This document shows positions 17,601-24,054 of a stretch of 49,357 nucleotides of DNA, in pieces. Each line of letters opens with the position of its first letter. Position 1 is the first letter of the stretch. The notes beneath the pieces are model-generated. The model did not search any database. It was given only the letters and a program-made list of their open reading frames with translations, and was not told the origin of the DNA. The position numbers and the translations under genes are program-made. Source of the DNA: Chloroflexota bacterium (GTDB taxonomy: Bacteria; Vulcanimicrobiota; JAMCWD01); contig JAMCWD010000032.1 of the NCBI GenBank assembly GCA_023475345.1, forward strand, positions 1 through 49,357, in the 5' to 3' direction.

Positions 17601-18158
17601 GGCATAACCAACCGTCCCCATCCTGAATGTGTCAGTCCGCTGCTCGGTTACAAAACATCGCGCTATCCCGAAATCGACAAGCATCAGCCTGCCTTCGGGC
17701 GTCATCATTATATTTGCAGGCTTCAGATCTCGAAAAAGGACAGGAGGCTTTTGTGAATGGAGGTAATTCAAAACATGGCATAACGCAAGACCGAGATTTA
17801 TTGCCTCCGGTTCGGATACTGGGAGCTTTTCCTCTTTAAGAATATCTTCAAGTGTTTTTCCCTGGATGTATTCCATGACAAGGTATGAGCGGCCGTCTTC
17901 TGTAAAATGTTCTTTGAACTTCGGGATGCTGGGATGGGACAGCTTCTCCAGAAATTCGGCCTCCCGGTAAAACATAATCCGGCATGCTTCCTGCTCCCCG
18001 GTGTCCATGAAGGGGGCAGGCTGTAATTCCTTCACCGCCCAGCGGCTTCCGGGAGAATTTACATCTTCGCACAGATATACCGCGCCCATCCCGCCTTTCC
18101 CAAGCACCGACAGGATCCGGTAATTCCTTATCATCCCCTGCTCGATATTATCGCTCAT
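14643..18158 (-). CDS. Receptor-type Ser/Thr protein kinase with propeller plus C-terminal sensor domain (kinase 1)
   Basis: The product is about 1171 residues and is the first gene of the operon. I prefer ATG 18158 because GGAGATAGAA lies directly upstream; ATG 18170 would add four residues. The kinase domain has GKGGMG, FRDLKPAN, DFG and ASPEQY and is close to kinase 3. After one transmembrane helix (about 303-319) comes a Pro/Thr/Ser linker with a (Pro-Thr) run. A two-component-regulator-like propeller follows (about 425-755), with motifs such as Glu-Gly-Arg-Val-Trp-Ile-Trp and Asn-Gly-Gly-Val-Trp-Val-Gly. The last 360 residues are the same domain as in kinases 2 and 4 (PWDQYDLF near 838, Gly-Asn-Leu-Trp-Met-Gln-Val-Leu, end Gly-Trp-Tyr-Leu). 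It is therefore a chimera: a kinase-3-type catalytic domain joined to a kinase-2/4-type sensor. Confidence 0.92.
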   Translation of the reverse strand: MSDNIEQGMIRNYRILSVLGKGGMGAVYLCEDVNSPGSRWAVKELQPAPFMDTGEQEACRIMFYREAEFLEKLSHPSIPKFKEHFTEDGRSYLVMEYIQGKTLEDILKEEKLPVSEPEAINLGLALCHVLNYLHSQKPPVLFRDLKPANIMMTPEGRLMLVDFGIARCFVTEQRTDTFRMGTVGYASPEQYGGMGGTDARSDIYSLGALLHYLLTGRNPEEETPFSFPPAKSLNPGVSVQLDGIITGCLEADRNRRFTATREIEMRLEALRSPKIVNMGLATSKTRRLLTRPIVPKEHSTRYRFVALAAILLAFLFFQFWHKPRTTSIHQPPTAPASEHASTHSSTSTATQIAPTPTPTPSETSIFTDPDHAAEFVKKGYNRSNPPSYNWIRNYFNLTPDKDGVWIEWKKYTEDGKKVLDELPPDKYGGYKSYIFPVCDRKGTLYYVEANRGICRYRNGKVSVLLPLEKAEVGQELPVRVQAMTFDPEDNRLWVLRTDGISVYNNERWRHWQINNDGVKAVSSIEQTGKVSPYFMRSSHGPYRIPILKYEVHPDYISIIDTSNEFNLLQDREGRVWIWCCNRGLWQFNKREIRKIGYKDGIPINSIYTVAEDKNGGVWVGGAAEDSDRGGLFRLYDGKWESFNMSEIIPGEDVLCTVRRIRSDPGGGVFISTEKGIAHYYKGKWRNVVLPPELANREDQIKGGSDSYHYRFVLFNFWVGNEGRLWLKTARRIRALGYAYSDLYLLENGKWRIWKNDIADAASDKSMPDKNKEKKQYFRAVQVVKPGHGRPYDTVPFTPEVKVVEGTSENLLIKPVLRYYHNSNYVSDQKRWLFSGKLPWDQYDLFKQPAGTEILLPYPVLTDILIKLGFSDNELNSNTYCRLFIAGKDRYLLELNAYQKMCVVEFGCKNAKVFDVSDKYTGGMNYEAVVDHEGRLWLSRAYTTQESKAIRYGFLQYGKEGWREIYPCYKGTDGVKSVFGTLSNIFIDKQNRLWYSNEGKKLSCMGSDSFTVYETYDPFHMGISVIAAQGNDNAYWLLYGAGGLFKGNENNSGILEWNKADDSPSMLRFEYGYNGEPQIYSLHNGTVIISIQNNLVQFNKGGWAPFEFPKKIKIILDKRLYECRLIKEDPYGNLWMQVLLAKDPDGKEPYYYVGAVIIRTKNGWYLYGGGKE

Positions 18159-18170
18159 TTCTATCTCCAT

Positions 18171-18601
18171 CCACCGGCAATTAATACAATCATGGCTTTA
18201 CGATCTTATATCTACCTGATATTATCTCTCCCCTGATTTCAATTCCACCTGCTGCTTCCCCCGGCTTAATGGCGCGGGATACGGGCCGCTCTCTTTTTTT
18301 CAACTACATCAGAGAATGACAGCGGATAGATCCTTCCCCTCCCGAGTCTGAATTTATGAACTTCCATCATCCCATCCACTCTTGAACCTTCCGTAGATTC
18401 AGAAAAACCTGCGAACCATGCGTAACTTTATAATAAACTTCTACAACCATATAGGTCTCCCTGCTGTTCCTGAAAGCCAGCTTTTTCAGGCATTCGTCTT
18501 GAATGAATTACCCGAAAGAAAACCAGGATATTGTCAATGATTAAACAAGATATATACTCTCGGCGCAGTCCGGGGAAAATATCGTTAGTACCTGCAGGGA
18601 A
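18171..18601. other. Intergenic region upstream of kinase operon
   Basis: This 431-bp gap separates the kinase operon from the TPR lipoprotein gene. Apart from the kinase remnant it holds no convincing gene. A 28-codon frame with a GGGAG site (start near 18455, minus strand) and a 34-codon frame are too short and lack recognisable content. A perfect TTGACA (minus strand, 18537-18532) is a possible -35 box for the kinase operon, but the matching -10 (GGTAAT, spacing 19) is weak. Confidence 0.4.
18190..18303 (-). pseudogene. Remnant of a further Ser/Thr kinase N-terminus
   Basis: A 37-codon open frame ends in Gly-Glu-Ile-Ile-Ser-Gly-Arg-Tyr-Lys-Ile-Val-Lys and then stops. This aligns with the start of the kinase 4 domain (Gly-Asp-Met-Ile-Ala-Gly-Arg-Tyr-Lys-Ile-Ile-Lys), with 8 of 12 residues identical and the rest conservative. 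The Gly-loop that should follow is missing. Other short frames upstream (to about 18455, in shifted frames) may be earlier parts of the same decayed gene. It lies directly before kinase 1, so a fifth kinase probably once existed here. Confidence 0.5.
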
Positions 18602-19720
18602 CTATTTCCTGTAAGACTTTATTTCGTCCAGTTCATTTCTTGCCCATGAATTTTCGGGATCAACTGATACGGCCTTTAAAAGATATTTTTCAGCCACGTC
18701 ATATTTTTCCTGTTGTACATAAACTATAGCCAGGCCTTTATAAATTTCAAACATTTTATCTTTAAACTCGTTTTTGCCTTCGGATGCCGCCAGCGCCCTC
18801 AAATAATTGTGTTCGGCCTGCGGCAGGCGTCCCGTTTTATAGTCGGTTTCTGCGGCCTTAAGTATGTTGTCCAGAACGCCCCTGCCGTCAGTAACAATAT
18901 TGAATGTATCAAAAATTTCATCGGCAAAATCTAAATACCTGGATTTACCGAGTGTTTCCCCGTAAAAAATACAGCCTCTCCCCAGGAAGAACCATGCTTC
19001 CCGACGGTCTGCCATCTGAGCGTTATCGTTGCTTAAAACCGTTACCAGGACTTCCAGGCCGCTTCGAAACTTATCATTTTCTATGAAATTCATCCCGAAA
19101 ATGATATATCCGCTTCTATATGCTCTTCCTACTGAAAGTGAAGCGTCGGATGCCTCGGCGCCTCTTCCCAAAGAATTTAAAATCGCCACCTCTTCAGAAG
19201 TAATTGCCGCCGCCAGTTCAGGATCTTTTGTTTCTTTCTTTGCTTGGCGAAGAAGCTCCAGGGCTTCTTCCCATGATGATTTTTCCGAAGCCTGTTTCGC
19301 CTCTTCGATCAACTGTGTTATATGGGGGACTTTAGACAATGACAATGCTCTCTGGAAAGGCTGAAAGTATAATTCCGGATCGTTTATTTTTTGTATAAAA
19401 TCTTCATCATTCTTATAATAATCGACAATTTTCTTGATATTTGCGTATAATTCTTTGTCCGGTATCGAATACACATCCGACAGCCAGCTTATATCGGGCT
19501 TCTTTTGTTTATATTTTTTCGGAGTATTATCCTTTACAACGGTTTTTTTCGATAAATGCCCGGAAACCGTATTGCTTTCACCGGATTCATTATTGTTTTC
19601 GGACATTTGCCTCTCATAACGCGTACTTTCAACCGGAACCTCAGACATCCGTTTAGTACAACCATAACCATATACAAAAATTGAAAGCAGAATTACTAAA
19701 ATCAGGATAAATCTCTTCAT
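18602..19720 (-). CDS. TPR-repeat lipoprotein
   Basis: The product is about 372 residues from ATG 19720 (a TTG at 19726 is also in frame). It has a short signal peptide (Met-Lys-Arg, Ile/Leu-rich core, Gly-Tyr-Gly-Cys lipobox) and then a polar low-complexity stretch. The C-terminal two thirds are helical tetratricopeptide-like repeats, clearest at residues 320-370 (Gly-Leu-Ala-Ile-Val-Tyr, Tyr-Asp-Val-Ala-Glu-Lys-Tyr-Leu, Ala-Val-Ser-Val-Asp-Pro-Glu-Asn). TPR lipoproteins usually scaffold envelope complexes. The specific partner is unknown, although the adjacent kinase operon reads in the same direction. It has its own extended -10 promoter. Confidence 0.8.
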   Translation of the reverse strand: MKRFILILVILLSIFVYGYGCTKRMSEVPVESTRYERQMSENNNESGESNTVSGHLSKKTVVKDNTPKKYKQKKPDISWLSDVYSIPDKELYANIKKIVDYYKNDEDFIQKINDPELYFQPFQRALSLSKVPHITQLIEEAKQASEKSSWEEALELLRQAKKETKDPELAAAITSEEVAILNSLGRGAEASDASLSVGRAYRSGYIIFGMNFIENDKFRSGLEVLVTVLSNDNAQMADRREAWFFLGRGCIFYGETLGKSRYLDFADEIFDTFNIVTDGRGVLDNILKAAETDYKTGRLPQAEHNYLRALAASEGKNEFKDKMFEIYKGLAIVYVQQEKYDVAEKYLLKAVSVDPENSWARNELDEIKSYRK

Positions 19721-19778
19721 AAACAAAATTCTTCTTCCTCGGCTCCTTGAATTTCAGTTTCAATGTTTATACCCGTAT

Positions 19779-19787
19779 ATTATAACA
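19779..19787 (-). promoter_or_regulatory. Extended -10 promoter of TPR lipoprotein gene
   Basis: The minus strand reads TGTTATAAT (TGn plus a perfect TATAAT). It lies about 60 bp upstream of the ATG at 19720. The -35 region is poor, as is common for extended -10 promoters. Confidence 0.5.
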
Positions 19788-19869
19788 CCAATCCGTTAAT
19801 TGCTTACAGAAAAATTTACATTTTTTTACATTGCTCCGGCTAACGGCGGCCATATTGATGCTCTTTCCC

Positions 19870-21132
19870 TCAAATAAGGCTTCTCAATCCGTCCAGCACC
19901 AGGTAAGCCGTAAGAGCCATAATGATGACTATGGTAATCCATGAAATTATATTGAACGCTTTGCTGTTGGTATATTCGCCCATGAGCCGCTTATCATTAC
20001 AGAGCTTCAGGATATAAAACAATATGAAAGGAAGCAATATGCCGCAAAGAGTCTGCGACGCCAGCATGACGGTTATAAGGTTTAATCCCGGGATCAAAAC
20101 AAGACCGCTCCCCAGGATAATCAGCATCGCATATAACAGGTAAAAAACCGGCGCTTCCTTGTAGGTCTGGTCAATGCCCGCTTCAAAACCGAGGCTTTCG
20201 CAGGTAACATAAGAAGTCGATACGGGCAGGATGCTGGCCGCAAATACCGACGAATTCAGCAGTCCCAGGGCAAAGAGAAGCGAAGCATACTTTCCGGCAA
20301 GAGGTCTCAGGGCAATGGCCGCTTCTTTCGCCGTCTCCACGCGGATGCCGTTCGGGTAAAGGACCGCGCCGCATGCGACTATGACCGAAACTGCGAATAT
20401 AAGGAGCAGAAAACTGCCCACTATCATATCGAGCCTGCTCAGGGTAAGCTCGTGCTTCTGGAGACCTTTTTCCACCACGGAGGCCTGTATATAAAAAAGC
20501 ATCCAGGGAGCGATAGTCGTCCCTATAACTGTTATCGCCATTGCAATAAAGCCGGGATTCATTTCAAACGACGGGTGGATAAACGAACGGCCGACTTCAC
20601 CCCAATCCGGCCTGGCCATAATTACTGAAGCAAAATATGAAAAATAAACCACACAGCCGAATAAAAAAACCCTTTCCACCTGCTTGTATGATGCCTTGAG
20701 AACAAGCCACCAGACAAGGAAAGCCGTTACCGGCACCGCTATGTACTTGCTTATCCCCAGTATCTGACACGATGCGGCCACGCCTGCGAACTCGGCCATC
20801 GTCGTTCCCAGGTTCGCAACTAAAAGCGGTAGAAGCACGAAAAACGTAACTTTGACACCGTACTTTTCCCTTATGAGATCTCCCAGGCCTTTCCCCGTAA
20901 CAATCCCCATCCGGATACACATCTCCTGAATGATGATAAGCGGGATAACGGAAACCACCAGAATCCACAGCATCCTGTAGCCGTAATTTGCGCCGCAAAC
21001 CGAATAAGTCGTGATGCCGGGGGCGTCATTATCCATAATGGACGTGATGATGCCGGGACCCAGCACCGCTAAAAATAAAGCTAACGCTCTCCAGCGCCTT
21101 TTAAAAAATACCATGACACGCTCAAGGCTCAT
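19870..21132 (-). CDS. NRAMP-related divalent metal transporter
   Basis: This is a 420-residue integral membrane protein with about 11 hydrophobic segments and the NRAMP (SLC11, LeuT fold) pattern. In TM1 the classical Asp-Pro-Gly-Asn metal site is replaced by Asp-Asn-Asp-Ala-Pro-Gly (34-39). In TM6 the classical Met-Pro-His motif is replaced by Thr-Ile-Ala-Pro-Trp-Met-Leu-Phe-Tyr. These changes place it in the NRAMP-related clade and not among canonical Mn/Fe transporters. That clade includes Mg2+-type transporters, so the substrate cannot be fixed from sequence. The start overlaps the stop of the upstream TPR membrane protein by 4 bp (ATGA), so the two are probably made together. Confidence 0.88.
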   Translation of the reverse strand: MSLERVMVFFKRRWRALALFLAVLGPGIITSIMDNDAPGITTYSVCGANYGYRMLWILVVSVIPLIIIQEMCIRMGIVTGKGLGDLIREKYGVKVTFFVLLPLLVANLGTTMAEFAGVAASCQILGISKYIAVPVTAFLVWWLVLKASYKQVERVFLFGCVVYFSYFASVIMARPDWGEVGRSFIHPSFEMNPGFIAMAITVIGTTIAPWMLFYIQASVVEKGLQKHELTLSRLDMIVGSFLLLIFAVSVIVACGAVLYPNGIRVETAKEAAIALRPLAGKYASLLFALGLLNSSVFAASILPVSTSYVTCESLGFEAGIDQTYKEAPVFYLLYAMLIILGSGLVLIPGLNLITVMLASQTLCGILLPFILFYILKLCNDKRLMGEYTNSKAFNIISWITIVIIMALTAYLVLDGLRSLI

Positions 21133-22316
21133 GGCGCCCCCACAGGAGACCCCATGCCGGGAAGTCTCATAAAAGTCTGTATCTCCTGGTTGTCAGGCTC
21201 GTATGACATGGCCTTTTTTAACGTCTCCTTAGCCCGCTCAAGATCGCCGTTGTTGTAGTAAATGCGGGCAAGCCCGATGTATGCGTCAACTTCGCCGGGG
21301 TTTGCGGCAAGGGCGTTATTATAAGAGGCTACAGCGTCATTTATGCGGCCCAGCCTTGTATTTACGATACCCAGGCCCACCCACAGCTTCGAATCCCTGT
21401 AGCCGCCCTGTGATGCGCGTGTAAGCATCGAATATGCAATCGCGTTGTCGCCGCGCACCCTGGCCAGATTGCCTTCAAGGACGAGGAACTCCCTTTCCAC
21501 GTGTCCCAGGGGAGCATTTTCTTTCGGGGGCCAGGGTGTCTTCAGCATGAAACACTTATGTGACATCCATAAGCCGGTTATCAATATCGCAAGAAATATA
21601 AGGGCAGGCCACAACTGCCGGAGAGGAATACCGATTTTCCGCCTGGAAAGCTCAGCATTGAAGCATATAAATTCTTCAACCGAGCATAAAACAACCACCA
21701 TGTAGATATATGTATCGTAAATCTCCTGGAAAAAAGTCGGGAACGCTACAAGGTCGGTAAAGCTGCTTGTAACTTCCAGCTTCAATAAAAAGGCTATAGC
21801 CATGCCTGTTATGAGGAAAAGTGGGGGGACGGGCAGGTTTACTTTCGAGACCCATTTTTTCAGGGCCGGGAAGATCGCGCAGGCTATGGGGAGGTAAAAT
21901 CCCCACAGGAAATATAGAGGTATCATAAACGATTTAAGGTTCAATGACGAGGGAAGGAAAAGCCTGAAGCTCACCTCGTCCCCTTTGCCGGGGAGAGAGT
22001 CCTGGGCCGCCTGGAAGAAAACGCCCTGCCCCCAACTCTTCTCTTCAAACGCCAGGATCAGGGTAACGATGCCGAATAGCAGGTAGAACCCCCACGGGCG
22101 CCGGGCCCGGTAAGCCATAAATGCCAGTGACAGGAATATAAATGATGCGATAAAGAGGTAGAGCGGTTGTAAATTTTCTAAGAGGCCTTCTTCGAGGAAA
22201 AAATAAGGGATAAGATCCGGCGTGGATTTTATGACGGAATGAATAATAAAACCTATAACTATAAAATTTAGGATATATATAAAATATAAGAGATATTTGA
22301 TATACCGGATTTTCAT
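21129..22316 (-). CDS. Polytopic membrane protein with C-terminal TPR domain
   Basis: The protein has 395 residues. Residues 1-255 hold about seven hydrophobic helices with no family motif that I recognise. Residues 275-385 are soluble TPR repeats (Ala-Tyr-Ser-Met-Leu-Thr-Arg-Ala, Asn-Asp-Ala-Val-Ala-Ser-Tyr, Ala-Leu-Ala-Ala-Asn-Pro-Gly-Glu, Lys-Ala-Met-Ser-Tyr-Glu-Pro-Asp). Its stop overlaps the NRAMP-related gene by 4 bp. A scaffold or regulator for that transporter is plausible from the coupling, but no direct evidence exists. The gene is divergent from the WD40 gene, and the 237-bp space between them should hold both promoters. Confidence 0.75.
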   Translation of the reverse strand: MKIRYIKYLLYFIYILNFIVIGFIIHSVIKSTPDLIPYFFLEEGLLENLQPLYLFIASFIFLSLAFMAYRARRPWGFYLLFGIVTLILAFEEKSWGQGVFFQAAQDSLPGKGDEVSFRLFLPSSLNLKSFMIPLYFLWGFYLPIACAIFPALKKWVSKVNLPVPPLFLITGMAIAFLLKLEVTSSFTDLVAFPTFFQEIYDTYIYMVVVLCSVEEFICFNAELSRRKIGIPLRQLWPALIFLAILITGLWMSHKCFMLKTPWPPKENAPLGHVEREFLVLEGNLARVRGDNAIAYSMLTRASQGGYRDSKLWVGLGIVNTRLGRINDAVASYNNALAANPGEVDAYIGLARIYYNNGDLERAKETLKKAMSYEPDNQEIQTFMRLPGMGSPVGAP

Positions 22317-22553
22317 ACCGCCTTGAATTAGACACCGGCAGATTCTATCCTGCCGGGAAAAATAAAGAATGGAAGCGCTTTCTTAATAAAATTAATGAAT
22401 TATACCGGCATCATCACCCCTGCGGAAGACAGCCGCCTGAAAAATCAGAGCCATGCTCAGGGGGTGCGTTTTCTTTTTCGGCAGGATCTTACAACTATTT
22501 TATCCAAATTAAGTTTTTGGTATTAAGCGTTATTTTATAAACAGGGAGATTGT

Positions 22554-23978
22554 ATGGTCAGAAAAAAGTTTCTCATAATTGTTTTGATTTTCTTAATGAT
22601 TCTGGGTATATACTGGCTTTTATTCAAACCGGGGCCAGCGGTAAAAGTCTCATCTCCTGAACCTTATAATACCCCTGTGCCACATAATACCCCTAAGGAA
22701 GACAATACCCCTAAAAAAATATGGAAGCCGAAACTGATTTCAAAAGAGTACCTTTTTACATTAAAAGGCCATAATGCCCCGGTTACATGCCTTGCATTCT
22801 CACCTGACGGGAAGTTTCTGGCAAGTGCTGCAAAAGATGTTATTGATGAATCTGATTATACGCGTGACAATTTCACATATAAAGACGAAGTGATAAGAGT
22901 ATGGGATACTGCCCAAAGGAACCTGGTATGGCATTCCTCTGCAAGGGGCAGTGTTTCAGGTGTTTCCTTTATCCCCGGCGGGGAGGTTATGGCTATAACT
23001 CACGTTAAGTCCGATATTCACGTTGATAAAGAGGTATGGGCAAAGCGCTGGAATTCGAAGGATGGGAAGACGCGCGGCGCCGTACGGCTTCGGCACGTGA
23101 GCTTGAGAGCATATAAGGATGTTGATTATGATCCCGCACGATTACAACCATGGGATGATGCAGCTTTTTCACCCGACGGCGCTATGGTCGCTGTCGGGTG
23201 GTCCATCATCACCTCCGGCTCCGTTATGTGTGAAGAAGGCACCTTTTCAGTCCTGTCCACCGTGGACCTCCGCCCCCTTCACTCAAGTAAATATATGGAC
23301 TTCACCGGGCATGTATGCCAGGGATTCAGCGGTAACTGCCGGACTTTCTTTTCCGGTACAGCAGGCCTGATGAATGACAGCCCGGCAGCAGAGGGAGATC
23401 AACTTATGCCCTCGACAACCCTGGAATTTTACGAGGTTTCCGGATGGAAATCTCCCGGGAGCTTCGGTTTCGAAAATAAGCCTTCCTGTATTGCAATATC
23501 TCCATCAGGTAAGACCCTGCTTGTAGGTACTGCAGTTCGCCGGGGGACTCTCTTTCACCTGAATGTAGAGCTGATAAAAAAACCCCAGGACATTCCACGG
23601 AAAGACTATACAGAAAATCAGGTACTCAGCACAGGCAGGGAAAATTATACGTCTGCGGCATTTTCACCTGACGGGGCTTATGCTGCGGCAGGTGACGACA
23701 ACGGTGACGTCCACCTGTTCTCCACCACCGATTGGAGACCCCTGGCTATAATCAATGCCCATGAGGGAGGGGTAACAAGCCTGGCTTTCTCCCCGAACAG
23801 TAAGATCCTGGCATCAGGCGGGGAAGATAAGATGATCCGCCTCCTGGATATTGCTCATATTCTCATTCCTTCACCCTCGGCTTCACCAATGTCAGTACAA
23901 TCTCCCTCCGTCGTTGCGCTTGCCAATGCCCCCCTTTTACACGCCGTAGTAGTCGAACATCCGGACAAATTCAAATAG
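22554..23978 (+). CDS. Membrane-anchored WD40-repeat protein
   Basis: The protein has 474 residues. The N-terminus is a single hydrophobic anchor (residues 6-24) followed by a linker with repeated Asn-Thr-Pro units (three near-copies, about residues 40-55). The rest is a WD40 propeller. The clearest blades read His-Asn-Ala-Pro-Val-Thr-Cys-Leu-Ala-Phe-Ser-Pro-Asp-Gly near residue 75 and His-Glu-Gly-Gly-Val-Thr-Ser-Leu-Ala-Phe-Ser-Pro near 405. Central blades are divergent. It probably acts as a periplasmic protein-interaction platform. The ATG follows AGGGAG at good spacing. No partner can be assigned. Confidence 0.85.
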   Translation: MVRKKFLIIVLIFLMILGIYWLLFKPGPAVKVSSPEPYNTPVPHNTPKEDNTPKKIWKPKLISKEYLFTLKGHNAPVTCLAFSPDGKFLASAAKDVIDESDYTRDNFTYKDEVIRVWDTAQRNLVWHSSARGSVSGVSFIPGGEVMAITHVKSDIHVDKEVWAKRWNSKDGKTRGAVRLRHVSLRAYKDVDYDPARLQPWDDAAFSPDGAMVAVGWSIITSGSVMCEEGTFSVLSTVDLRPLHSSKYMDFTGHVCQGFSGNCRTFFSGTAGLMNDSPAAEGDQLMPSTTLEFYEVSGWKSPGSFGFENKPSCIAISPSGKTLLVGTAVRRGTLFHLNVELIKKPQDIPRKDYTENQVLSTGRENYTSAAFSPDGAYAAAGDDNGDVHLFSTTDWRPLAIINAHEGGVTSLAFSPNSKILASGGEDKMIRLLDIAHILIPSPSASPMSVQSPSVVALANAPLLHAVVVEHPDKFK

Positions 23979-24054
23979 CAGGCTTAAGGTCAGTTGTTGT
24001 GTTGACGATTATTCCCGATCCCGGTGGAGGCCCGGTTATATAAAGCTGCAAGGG

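Noticed and set aside
18320..18455. Two short frames of 28 and 34 codons before the kinase operon
   Set aside because: One has a GGGAG site, but neither encodes a recognisable product. They are better seen as decay products.
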